A stretch of 7,212 nucleotides of DNA from an uncultured Planctomycetaceae bacterium (lineage in GTDB: Bacteria > Planctomycetota > Planctomycetia > Pirellulales > JACPPG01): NCBI GenBank assembly GCA_945957305.1, contig CAMFLN010000141.1:1-7212 (forward strand), given 5' to 3'. The notes beneath the pieces were generated by a model that made no database searches, was not told the DNA's origin, and saw only the letters and a list, made by a program, of their open reading frames with translations. Numbering within the stretch: position 1 is the stretch's first letter; the number at the start of each line of letters is the position of its first letter. Below, one piece after another: positions 1-6,139 of this stretch. The translations under genes and the position numbers were made by a program.

Positions 1-122
1 GATTTAGTAGAATACGTAAAGTCGTTGTGAAGTTTGCCCGCCCGCTCGCCCCGCCGTCGCATCGCCCGCCCCTAGCTTGTGATTTTCACCGGCAACGAGA
101 CCGTCAACCGTGTGCGGTGTTT

Positions 123-149
123 TACAGGGCAGACGCTCATCTGCCTGTA
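123..149 (+). promoter_or_regulatory. Hairpin in the leader of the beta-propeller gene
   Basis: TACA (123-126), a bulged G (127) and GGCAGA (128-133) face TCTGCC (140-145) and TGTA (146-149) across a 6-base loop, giving a 10-bp stem with one bulge. There is no T-run after it, so it is a poor intrinsic terminator. It could be an RNA structure in the leader of the gene starting at 219, or the end of an upstream transcript. The rest of 1-218 shows no coding sequence I can support. A TAGAAT box at 8-13 resembles a -10 element, but its -35 would lie outside the window. Confidence 0.3.
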
Positions 150-218
150 GCCGTCCCGAGCGGCCGGACCTGGCGACCGTCCCTGTCGTTTGAATCGACT
201 TCATCACGGGAGTGATAC

Positions 219-1505
219 ATGTCGCGTTGCGTAATGCATTGTGTGGTGGCCTGTGTGATCATCGCCGGTTTGAATCGTGACGGGCGTGCCGGTTCGCCCA
301 GCGAGGGTTGGCCGACGTTTCGCGGCGCCCAGCGAACCGCGAACGCTCCGGACACAGGTTTGCTCGAATCATGGCCGGAGGGTGGGCCCAAGCTCATCTG
401 GAAGGCTCTCGGGGCAGGGCGGGGCTATTCGAGTCTGGCCATCGCCAATCAGCGGATCTACACGTTGGGGGATGCGCCGTCGACGGCCGAGGACCAGGAC
501 GAGTACCTGGTCTGCTTTGATTTGAACGATGGCAAACAAATCTGGAAGACGAAGACCGGACCCGCCTGGACCGAGGGAAAGCCGACGTGGCAAAGTTCGC
601 GCAGCACTCCGACGGTCCACGGCCAGCAGGTTTACGCGGTCACGCCCTTTGGGGTGCTCGTCTGTTGTAATGTCAACGGCGGGCTGGTCTGGCAAAAAGA
701 CCTGGCCAAAGAGTTCGACGGCAAGAAGGCCGACGGGTGGGGATATAGCGAATCAGTGCTGGCCGATGGAGATCTCGTCGTTTGTACGCCTGGCGGACCG
801 GCGCACACGATGGTGGCGCTCGACAAGCGAACAGGAGAATTGCGCTGGTCGACGAGTCGGCCCGACGATCGTGGGGCGGGGCATTCGTCGATCGTCATCA
901 CGCACGTCGCGGGCACGAAGGTCTATGTTCAGTCCACCGGCAGCGGCGCCATGGGCGTGCGCGCCAGCGACGGAAAGCTACTGTGGACGTTTGATATCGA
1001 GCACACCACGGCCGTGATCCCCACGCCGATCGTGCGCGACGATCTAGTTTTCTTTGTAGCGGGATACGGTCGCGGCGGAGCGCTGCTCAGACAAGTGCCC
1101 GGCACGACCGGCGAAGTGTCGATCGAGGCCGTCTATCCCCTCAAAAAAGAACTGGGGAACAAACATGGCGGCGTCGTGCTGGTGGGCGATTACTTGTACG
1201 GCGATTCCGAAGACCGGGGCGTGCCCTGGTGCGCTGAATTCTTGACCGGCGAGGTGAAATGGAAGGGGCGGGGTAGCGGCCATGATTCGGCATCGGTGGC
1301 TGCTGCGGACGGACATCTTTATTTTCACTATGCCGATGGCACGATGACCTTGGTCAAGGCCTCGCCTGCCGAGTTCCTGGAAGTGGGGCACTTCGAATTG
1401 CCCGGCAGCGGTGAACGGCCAGGTTGGGCACATCCCGTCGTATTCGACGGCAAGCTTTACGTGCGCGAAGGGGACGTCATTGCGTGTTTTGATGTCAAAA
1501 GGTAG
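219..1505 (+). CDS. Exported PQQ-like beta-propeller repeat protein
   Basis: This is a 428-residue protein of the PQQ-binding-like (BamB/quinoprotein-like) beta-propeller superfamily. The N terminus has a hydrophobic stretch at about residues 8-18 and a small-residue region near A24, which looks like a short signal peptide, so export is inferred. The mature part starts with W31-P-T-F-R-G36, a motif often seen in planctomycete members. Blade signatures of the form (A/C)-x-D-x-x-(S/T/N)-G-x-x-x-W recur at about residues 98-109, 148-158, 200-210, 246-257 and 338-348, and the chain ends in a last strand around 420-428. No PQQ-dehydrogenase catalytic motif is recognisable, so it is probably a structural or binding propeller rather than an enzyme; the ligand is unknown. 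The ATG at 219 has a GGGAG ribosome site at 208-212 with 6 bases of spacing. It appears to be a single-gene transcript, because the next gene starts 207 bases on. Confidence 0.88.
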   Translation: MSRCVMHCVVACVIIAGLNRDGRAGSPSEGWPTFRGAQRTANAPDTGLLESWPEGGPKLIWKALGAGRGYSSLAIANQRIYTLGDAPSTAEDQDEYLVCFDLNDGKQIWKTKTGPAWTEGKPTWQSSRSTPTVHGQQVYAVTPFGVLVCCNVNGGLVWQKDLAKEFDGKKADGWGYSESVLADGDLVVCTPGGPAHTMVALDKRTGELRWSTSRPDDRGAGHSSIVITHVAGTKVYVQSTGSGAMGVRASDGKLLWTFDIEHTTAVIPTPIVRDDLVFFVAGYGRGGALLRQVPGTTGEVSIEAVYPLKKELGNKHGGVVLVGDYLYGDSEDRGVPWCAEFLTGEVKWKGRGSGHDSASVAAADGHLYFHYADGTMTLVKASPAEFLEVGHFELPGSGERPGWAHPVVFDGKLYVREGDVIACFDVKR

Positions 1506-1560
1506 CGCGCTATTGGCAATCCAAAACGTGGAATTTCCCTAATCATATGCATTTCGGCAT

Positions 1561-1591
1561 AGAAGGCGCGAATTCCCTTGCGGTGCCTTCT
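1561..1591 (+). terminator. Possible weak terminator hairpin after the propeller gene
   Basis: AGAAGGC (1561-1567) is perfectly repaired by GCCTTCT (1585-1591) across a 17-base loop, 56 bases after the propeller stop codon. No T-run follows directly (the next bases are CGAACTGG, then TAGTTTT), so this is at best a weak intrinsic terminator. Confidence 0.22.
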
Positions 1592-1695
1592 CGAACTGGT
1601 AGTTTTGAAGTGTCAGGGGAATTTCAGGATCAGCCGACGTTAGTACGCCAGGATACTGCGATTCGCATGTCGAGAGACGTCGCTGTCCTTTGCGC

Positions 1696-1710
1696 GGAGG
1701 CAATCGCCTC
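1696..1710 (+). promoter_or_regulatory. Ribosome binding site inside a small hairpin
   Basis: The GGAGG at 1696-1700 is the only Shine-Dalgarno-like sequence ahead of the receiver gene, and at 12 bases it sits rather far from the ATG at 1713. GAGGC (1697-1701) and GCCTC (1706-1710) can pair around a 4-base AATC loop, which would bury the site and shorten the effective spacing. The 5-bp stem may be chance. Confidence 0.3.
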
Positions 1711-1712
1711 GT

Positions 1713-2120
1713 ATGGATGCATGGAATCAAAGCGCATTACGTGCCCTGGTCGTCGACGATGAGCCGGACGGCAGGTACCTCTTGGTAACCCTGCTGCGCA
1801 CCCTCGGATGCGAATCCGAAGGTTGCTGCGACGGCGATGCGTGTCTCTCGATCGCGCGACATTTTCAGCCGCATTTGATCCTGCTTGATCTGGCCATGCC
1901 CGGCCAGGATGGCCTGCACGTGGCCGAAGCATTACGCCATGCCCAGCTTGCGCCGCCGATGCTCGTGGCTCTGAGCGGCTACGGCGACTTGACGATCGTC
2001 GAACGATGCAAGCAGGCTGGTTTTCAGCGGCATGAGCTGAAGCCCTTGCGCGCGGAGCGTTTGCGAGAACTACTGGTCGAGACGCGTGCCATGGCTTCGC
2101 GCGATCCTGCACGCGTGTGA
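1713..2120 (+). CDS. Stand-alone CheY-like response regulator receiver protein
   Basis: This 135-residue protein consists of one receiver (REC) domain and nothing else. The acidic pocket is D15-D16 (in V-V-D-D-E-P), the phospho-acceptor is D59 in L-L-D-L-A-M-P-G, the switch Ser/Thr is S88 in A-L-S-G-Y, and the conserved lysine is K110 followed by P111. All residues needed for phosphotransfer are present. The usual aromatic residue after S88 is not clearly placed, and the segment before K110 reads H-E-L-K-P. There is no DNA-binding, enzymatic or histidine kinase partner domain, and no kinase gene in the window, so the protein probably acts by protein-protein contact or within a phosphorelay. 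It lies 150 bases upstream of lutA on the same strand. Control of lactate use is possible but nothing in the sequence shows it. The ATG at 1713 fits the domain start and no better in-frame start is near. Confidence 0.85.
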   Translation: MDAWNQSALRALVVDDEPDGRYLLVTLLRTLGCESEGCCDGDACLSIARHFQPHLILLDLAMPGQDGLHVAEALRHAQLAPPMLVALSGYGDLTIVERCKQAGFQRHELKPLRAERLRELLVETRAMASRDPARV

Positions 2121-2202
2121 CGGGGATTGGCACTCGTGGGCAGATTACTCTTCCCCGCGCCCCCGATTACCGCACGGTACCTGGCAGTGCATACCCAGGG
2201 CG

Positions 2203-2231
2203 TTCCCCCTCTAGGATCGGCTGCCTATACT
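2203..2231 (+). promoter_or_regulatory. Candidate promoter of lutABC
   Basis: TATACT at 2226-2231 matches the -10 consensus at 5 of 6 positions. The hexamer 17 bases upstream (TTCCCC, 2203-2208) is a poor -35. Transcription would start near 2238 and give a leader of about 33 bases before the lutA ATG. The rest of the 150-base gap shows nothing else I can name. Confidence 0.38.
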
Positions 2232-2270
2232 GGAGAATTGGTTACCTCCGGCCGCCCGTGAACCTGCCCG

Positions 2271-3017
2271 ATGCCCACTGTTGGTTTGTTCATCCCTTGT
2301 TACATCGACCAACTTTATCCCCGCGTGGGCCTGGCGACAGTCGATCTCTTGGAGCGGGCGGGTTTTCGCGTCGAGTATCCCGAGGACCAGACCTGCTGCG
2401 GGCAGCCGATGGCCAATACCGGGTGCACGGCCGAAGCGCGCCCCTTGGCCGAACGGTTCTTGACGCTCTTCGGTGGCTTTGATTATGTCGTTGCCCCCTC
2501 AGGCAGTTGTGTGGCCATGGTGCGCTGTCACTATGACGAGTACCTCGCCGGGCGCCCTGGCTTTGACGAACTGAAAGCCAAGACCTTCGAGCTGTGCGAG
2601 TTCCTGGTCGATGTTGCCGGCGTCGCGCAAATTTCGCATCGCTTTCCGCATCGTGTGGGCTTGCATCAGAGCTGTCATGGCCTGCGCGAACTCCGTTTGG
2701 CACAGTCGAGCGAACTGGTCGCGCCCGCTTATGGTAAAGCGCAGCAGCTGTTGCAGTTGCTCGACGGAATCGAGCTGGTGACCCTGGCCCGGCCCGATGA
2801 ATGCTGCGGATTTGGCGGGACTTTCGCGGTGGCCGAGGAGGCCGTCTCCTGCATGATGGGCGAAGATCGCATCCACGATCATGAAACGGCCGGGGCCGAG
2901 ATCATGACCGCCAATGATATGTCCTGCCTGATGCACATGGCGGGCTTGATTCGCCGCCAGAAAAAATCGCTCCGCGTCATGCACATCGCCGAGATTCTCG
3001 CGGGATACCCGGTATGA
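2271..3017 (+). CDS. lutA: LutA: iron-sulfur subunit of L-lactate utilization complex
   Basis: LutA is one of three subunits of the LutABC system that oxidises L-lactate to pyruvate in the cytoplasm; the assignment comes from family features and from the lutA-lutB-lutC order. The 248 residues contain two cysteine-rich CCG domains. The first has P9-C10, C42-C43-G-Q-P and G78-S-C80. The second has S134-C135-H, C178-C179-G-F-G-G and C218. These are the ligands expected for Fe-S or related cofactors in LutA, GlpC and heterodisulfide reductase subunit B-type proteins. The length is normal for LutA and no cysteine is missing. The ATG at 2271 lacks a clear Shine-Dalgarno sequence; a purine run (GGAGA, 2232-2236) is too far upstream, and the nearby GTG at 2258 is out of frame. 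The stop overlaps the lutB start by 4 bases (ATGA), which indicates an operon. GlpC or GlcF are less likely because the chain is short and followed by lutB and lutC. Confidence 0.93.
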   Translation: MPTVGLFIPCYIDQLYPRVGLATVDLLERAGFRVEYPEDQTCCGQPMANTGCTAEARPLAERFLTLFGGFDYVVAPSGSCVAMVRCHYDEYLAGRPGFDELKAKTFELCEFLVDVAGVAQISHRFPHRVGLHQSCHGLRELRLAQSSELVAPAYGKAQQLLQLLDGIELVTLARPDECCGFGGTFAVAEEAVSCMMGEDRIHDHETAGAEIMTANDMSCLMHMAGLIRRQKKSLRVMHIAEILAGYPV

Positions 3018-4396
3018 GCCACGCACCTCTTGCCGCGCAATTCATCGCGGATCGGCCTCGCGCGACCTGGCACGATCAAACCTTGTGGTTTGTCCGCTCC
3101 AAGCGCGACAAGGCTGCACAGGCGCTTCCGGAGTGGGAAGAGCTGCGCGAATGCGCTGCTGCGATCAAAGCCCATACCGTGGCTCACCTGGCCGACTACC
3201 TGGAGCAGTTCGAACGCGCGGCGACGAACCGGGGCGCGACGGTCCACTGGGCGCGCGATGCCGCCGAGCACAACGAAATCGTGCTGCGGCTGTTGCAGCA
3301 GCACCAGGTGCGCCGCCTGGTCAAAAGCAAATCGATGCTGACGGAAGAATGCCATCTCAATCCGTACCTCGAGCGCCATGGCATCGAGGTCGTGGACACC
3401 GACCTGGGCGAGCGCATCGTGCAGCTAGCCGGCGAAGCCCCCAGCCACATCGTGCTGCCCGCAATTCATAAGAAAAAGGAAGACGTCGGCCGCATCTTTC
3501 ACGAGCACCTCGGCACAGCGGCCGGCGCGACCGACCCCAACTACCTGGCCGAAGCCGCGCGCCATCACCTGCGACAAAAATTTTTGCAAGCCGACGCCGG
3601 GCTGACGGGAGTCAATTTCGCCGTTGCCGAGACCGGCGGTATCGTAGTGTGCACCAACGAAGGGAACGCCGACCTGGGCACGTCTCTCCCTCGCGTGCAC
3701 ATCGCCTCGATGGGCATTGAAAAATTGATCCCCCGGGCTCAAGACCTGGGCGTCTTCGTACGCTTGTTGGCGCGTTCCGCGACGGGGCAGCCCATCACGG
3801 CTTACACTTCGCATTTCCACGGGCCGCGTCCCGGCGGTGAACTGCATCTTGTGCTGGTCGACAACGGACGGACCGCGATTCTGGGAAACGACGAGTTCCG
3901 ACGCTCGCTGAATTGCATCCGCTGCGGCGCTTGTATGAATACTTGTCCTGTCTATCGTCGCAGCGGCGGGCACAGCTACCAGACGTCGGTTCCGGGGCCC
4001 ATTGGTTCGATCCTGGCTCCCGCCCGCGACCCGCAGACGCACTACGATCTGCCGCAAGCTTGCAGCTTATGCGGTTCGTGCAGCGATGTCTGTCCGGTGA
4101 AGATCGATTTGCATCACCAGTTGCTGTCGTGGCGGCGCGAACTGGCGCAGCTCGGATTTTTGTCGGCGTCGAAGCGGCTGGGCATGCAAGCGATGAGCTT
4201 CGTTTTTCAACGGCCCGGTTTGTATCGCACCGCGGGCCGAGTCGCACGCTGGCTGGTGCCCAAGCTGCCGCGGGCGTTGGTCTACAACCGGTTCAATCCC
4301 TGGGGGCGACAGCGCGAGCTGCCGGAGTTTCCACGTCAAAGTTTCCGTGAGCAGCTTGCGGCGCGTCGGCGAAGAGGACAAAGCCATGAGCGGTAA
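3014..4396 (+). CDS. lutB: LutB: LUD-domain and 4Fe-4S subunit of lactate utilization complex
   Basis: LutB carries the electron-transfer part of the L-lactate oxidising LutABC complex. The 460-residue chain has a LUD domain over roughly residues 60-290, with the typical K-S-K-S-M-L-T-E-E at about 103-111, I-H-K-K-K-E-D-V at about 151-158 and A-E-T-G-G at about 205-209. A 4Fe-4S part follows: C301-x2-C304-x2-C307-x3-C311-P and C350-x2-C353-x2-C356-x3-C360-P. All eight cysteines are present. A V-P-G-P-I-G-S segment lies between the two motifs, as in other LutB proteins. The C-terminal 80 residues are basic and rich in arginine. Length fits the family (about 470). The start ATG overlaps the lutA stop, so reinitiation is likely; the upstream ribosome site is weak. 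The end overlaps the lutC start by 11 bases. Confidence 0.95.
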   Translation: MSHAPLAAQFIADRPRATWHDQTLWFVRSKRDKAAQALPEWEELRECAAAIKAHTVAHLADYLEQFERAATNRGATVHWARDAAEHNEIVLRLLQQHQVRRLVKSKSMLTEECHLNPYLERHGIEVVDTDLGERIVQLAGEAPSHIVLPAIHKKKEDVGRIFHEHLGTAAGATDPNYLAEAARHHLRQKFLQADAGLTGVNFAVAETGGIVVCTNEGNADLGTSLPRVHIASMGIEKLIPRAQDLGVFVRLLARSATGQPITAYTSHFHGPRPGGELHLVLVDNGRTAILGNDEFRRSLNCIRCGACMNTCPVYRRSGGHSYQTSVPGPIGSILAPARDPQTHYDLPQACSLCGSCSDVCPVKIDLHHQLLSWRRELAQLGFLSASKRLGMQAMSFVFQRPGLYRTAGRVARWLVPKLPRALVYNRFNPWGRQRELPEFPRQSFREQLAARRRRGQSHER

Positions 4397-4976
4397 AGTT
4401 GCGATCCTCGAGGCGATTCGCAAGCATCGCGTCCCCGCGGCGGCCCTGCCGAATCTCGAACGAAGCTGGCTGCGCTTTGCCGACCCGCTGGCGCACTTCG
4501 AGGGACAAGTCGCCGCAGTCGGAGGGCGAACGGTGCGCGTGCGCAATTCGGCGGAAGTTGCGCACGTACTGTCGACGTATTCCGAGTTTGCACAGGCGAA
4601 GCAAGTGGTCTCGTCGATTGATGGTATTGCGTCGACTTTTGCGCAGGATGCGGTGACGACGCCGCATGACCTGGAAGCGGTGGATTGGGCCGTTTTGCCG
4701 GCGCAGTTCGGGGTCGCCGAGAACGGCGCGGTGTGGGTGACCGATGAACAGCTCAAGTATCGCGCGCTGTATTTCATCGTCCAGCACCTAGCCCTGGTGC
4801 TGCCGGCCAGGGAAATCGTGCACAACATGCACGAAGCGTATGCCCGGCTGGCGCTGGGCACGTCGAGCTTGGGGGTGTTCATCTCCGGACCGTCAAAGAC
4901 GGCGGATATCGAACAGTCGCTCGTGATCGGCGCCCACGGCCCGCGATCGCTGACGCTCTTCTTGGTTGAAGACTGA
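4386..4976 (+). CDS. lutC: LutC: LUD-domain subunit of lactate utilization complex
   Basis: LutC is the third LutABC subunit, a LUD-domain protein required for L-lactate oxidation whose exact catalytic part is not settled. The product is 196 residues. The clearest family signature is near the C terminus: I-S-G-P-S-K-T-A-D-I-E at about 162-172, followed by G-A-H-G-P-R-S-L about eight residues later. A-E-N-G-A-V-W-V at about 116-123 matches the usual nucleotide-pocket strand. I chose the ATG at 4386 because AGAGGA at 4373-4378 gives a good ribosome site with 7 bases of spacing. A GTG at 4347 would add 13 residues (S-S-L-R-R-V...) that do not resemble the family start. The gene overlaps lutB by 11 bases and is the last gene of the operon. 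Confidence 0.93.
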   Translation: MSGKVAILEAIRKHRVPAAALPNLERSWLRFADPLAHFEGQVAAVGGRTVRVRNSAEVAHVLSTYSEFAQAKQVVSSIDGIASTFAQDAVTTPHDLEAVDWAVLPAQFGVAENGAVWVTDEQLKYRALYFIVQHLALVLPAREIVHNMHEAYARLALGTSSLGVFISGPSKTADIEQSLVIGAHGPRSLTLFLVED

Positions 4977-5078
4977 ACCAGCAGCCGCGGACTGGGCTCT
5001 GAGCGAGTGGCGCGGCGGTGTGGATTGTGTCGGTGACGTTGGGGCCGTCGAAAACCGGTGGTGTCGCGTCCGCATGAC

Positions 5079-5102
5079 GGGGCTTGTCAGGCGGGAAGCC
5101 TC
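5079..5102 (+). terminator. Possible weak terminator after lutC
   Basis: GGGGCTT (5079-5085) can pair with AAGCCTC (5096-5102), a 7-bp stem with one G-T pair and a 10-base loop, about 100 bases after the lutC stop. Only a short TTT follows, at 5107-5109. It is the best candidate for the end of the lut transcript before the tRNA gene, but it is weak. Confidence 0.25.
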
Positions 5103-5172
5103 CGGGTTTAATCGAGGGATTCGCGGCAGCGACTGGGGCCGACCAAGCAGCAGTTGCCGCCATGAAAATGTC

Positions 5173-5246
5173 GGGCGTTTAGCTCAGTTGGTTAGAGCGC
5201 TATCCTCACACGGTAGAGGTCGCTGGTTCGAGCCCAGCAACGCCCA
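5173..5246 (+). tRNA. tRNA-Val (anticodon CAC)
   Basis: A complete 74-base cloverleaf can be folded by eye. The acceptor stem is GGGCGTT (5173-5179) with AACGCCC (5239-5245). The D arm is GCTC/GAGC (5182-5185, 5195-5198). The anticodon stem is CTATC/GGTAG (5200-5204, 5212-5216) with one T-G pair. The variable loop is AGGTC and the T arm is GCTGG-TTCGAGC-CCAGC (5222-5238). The 7-base anticodon loop CTCACAC places CAC at 5207-5209, which reads the valine codon GUG. The discriminator is A5246. The 3' CCA is not encoded and must be added after processing. Confidence 0.96.
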
Positions 5247-5266
5247 TTGAGGGGGGCATGAGAAAA

Positions 5267-5570
5267 ATGAGCGAACAAGGCGTCACTTTTCGCTGCGATC
5301 ATTGCCATTAGAAATTTCACGCGGCTCCCGCGCTCTTCGGCAAGCAGATGGCCTGCCCTCGTTGCCACGGCACCCACGATTGATGCTCCGCCGCAGGTGT
5401 CCAAAACGTCGCACCGATTCTACGCGCCGAGCGACAAGCAATTGCAATTCGCAGAGTCACTAGGCGTGCAAATTCCAGCGGGAATCGGGCGATTTGAGCT
5501 GTCGAAGCTTATCGATCAAGCGATGCAAGCCCGCGACGATCATGTCTCGACGTGGAATTTGAGCGAGTGA
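5267..5570 (+). pseudogene. Broken zinc-ribbon protein gene
   Basis: The frame from the ATG at 5267 begins M-S-E-Q-G-V-T-F-R-C and shows C10-x2-C13 and C30-x2-C33, a zinc-ribbon of the kind that opens many small planctomycete proteins. It is cut by TAG at 5309-5311, one base change from CAG (Gln), and ends at TGA 5381-5383. A second frame (+1) is open from about 5370 to the TGA at 5568-5570. Its product contains S-D-K-Q-L-Q-F-A-E-S-L-G-V and, soon after, R-F-E-L-S-K-L-I-D-Q-A-M, which is a helical module I have seen downstream of such ribbons. The two halves join naturally at about 5366-5380 if one indel is assumed, giving a former protein of roughly 100 residues. A purine-rich GAGGGGGG (5249-5256) lies 10 bases before the ATG. 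The family name and function are unknown to me. Sequencing error could explain one lesion but less easily both. Confidence 0.62.
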
Positions 5571-5615
5571 TCTCTGCGCGATTGGCGCGACAGGTGGGTG
5601 TCTGGTTCTGTCTGA

Positions 5616-5656
5616 TGGCTGCCCGGCTCAGGGGGGCACATATTAATTCTGACTGG
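5616..5656. repeat. Motif resembling a dispersed REP-like repeat
   Basis: The stretch around 5631-5653 (GGGGGGCACATATTAATTCT followed by GAC) resembles the GGGGACACAT-ATTAATTC-type motifs that are scattered in many bacterial genomes next to REP-associated transposase genes. The comparison is from memory. Only one copy is visible here and no transposase gene is present, so this is a weak call. It sits exactly between two gene remnants. Confidence 0.25.
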
Positions 5657-5660
5657 GCCA

Positions 5661-5963
5661 TTGTCGAGGTCAGTCGATCTCCACTACCGGCGGGTTCCGC
5701 CGGGTAAGTTGGGCGACAAAGTGCTGGTCACGAACCTGGCCAATCGGGTGCAGCCCTCTATTCGTTACGAAGTCGACGATCATTTGGCGCTGGCCACCGA
5801 GCCCTGCACTTGCGGAAGGCCGCGGATAGTGAGCAAACGCGCCGTAGCTTGTCCGTTGACCCTGATGGTGAAACCCAGGCAATCAGGTAAGCCCAAGCTG
5901 ACGATCGATTGCGTTTGTTCCTTCGCTGAGGAACTTGCGCGGCGGCTGGGCGCGATGCGGTGA
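5661..5963 (+). pseudogene. C-terminal remnant of a phenylacetate-CoA-ligase-like adenylate-forming enzyme
   Basis: The open frame (about 100 codons; TTG at 5661 is its first possible start) contains V-P-P-G-K-L-G-D-K-V, then V-T-N-L-A-N-R-V-Q-P-S-I-R-Y-E-V-D-D, then E-P-C-T-C-G-R-P. This run is typical of the late part of phenylacetate-CoA ligase / coenzyme F390 synthetase-like proteins, where a turn with P-C-x-C-G follows the R-Y-x-x-x-D strand. Such enzymes are around 400 residues or longer and here the whole N-terminal adenylation part is missing. After C-G-R-P the sequence no longer follows the family as I know it, though E-E-L-A-R-R-L-G at the end resembles a final helix, so an internal deletion is likely. 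The preceding codons in another frame (5657-5671, A-I-V-E-V) could be further remnant, which would put a frameshift near 5671. No plausible ribosome site precedes 5661. I do not think this makes a functional protein. Confidence 0.6.
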
Positions 5964-5986
5964 ACACTAAACAAAATGTGCAACGC

Positions 5987-6007
5987 CTTTGTCAATTTAT
6001 ACAAAGA
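5987..6007. repeat. AT-rich inverted repeat after the ligase remnant
   Basis: CTTTGT (5987-5992) and ACAAAG (6002-6007) are perfect inverted repeats with 9 bases between them; AA/TT pairs inside can extend the stem past a bulged C. The stem is AT-rich with no T-run after it, so it is not a normal terminator. It marks the start of an AT-rich stretch (about 5964-6120) that differs from the GC-rich rest of the window. Confidence 0.35.
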
Positions 6008-6025
6008 ACAGTAGGATTGAATTCT

Positions 6026-6053
6026 TGACTAGATCAGTATCCTGATTATGATT
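6026..6053 (+). promoter_or_regulatory. Near-consensus sigma-70-type promoter with palindromic spacer
   Basis: TTGACT (6026-6031, 5 of 6 to TTGACA) and TATGAT (6048-6053, 5 of 6 to TATAAT) are separated by 16 bases. This is the best match to a housekeeping promoter in the window. The spacer contains ATCAG-TATC-CTGAT (6034-6047), a perfect 5-bp inverted repeat that could be an operator. The predicted start point is near 6060. TTGACTA recurs at 6099-6105 but without a -10 at the right distance. The nearest downstream reading frames are the small ones at 6140 and 6163. Confidence 0.5.
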
Positions 6054-6139
6054 CTGAACATTGAGCTGCCTAGTTTCAACTAAATTCGATCAACGCAGTT
6101 GACTAACTCAATACGCTGACCGGACTTCCGGAGGTGCAG

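Noticed and set aside
1630..2133. Arg/Ala-rich open frame of 167 codons on the - strand
   Set aside because: It is antisense to the receiver gene, which has all its catalytic residues.
2117..2482. Open frame of 121 codons overlapping the end of the receiver gene and the start of lutA
   Set aside because: It runs out of frame through lutA and shows no family signature.
2499..3026. Open frame of 175 codons on the - strand
   Set aside because: It is antisense to lutA; composition is of a shadow frame and no motif is seen.
3425..4057. Open frame of 210 codons on the - strand
   Set aside because: It is antisense to lutB and explained by the high GC of the coding strand.
4347..4385. GTG upstream start for lutC adding 13 residues
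   Set aside because: The ATG at 4386 has a good ribosome site and gives the usual family start.
4067..4882. Long open frame (271 codons) on the - strand
   Set aside because: It lies antisense across lutB and lutC, whose family motifs are unmistakable, and its product has no recognisable features.
5222..5246. tRNA 3' end as an attachment site with a downstream duplicate
   Set aside because: I could not see a second copy of this segment in the window, and no integrase gene is present.
4966..5250. Open frame of 94 codons after lutC
   Set aside because: It runs through the tRNA-Val gene and has no ribosome site or motif.
5309..5311. TAG in the zinc-ribbon frame read as pyrrolysine or suppressed
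   Set aside because: There is no sign of such decoding, and a separate frameshift breaks the same gene, so decay is simpler.
5192..5404. Open frame of 70 codons on the - strand
   Set aside because: It overlaps the tRNA gene and the zinc-ribbon remnant and has no support of its own.
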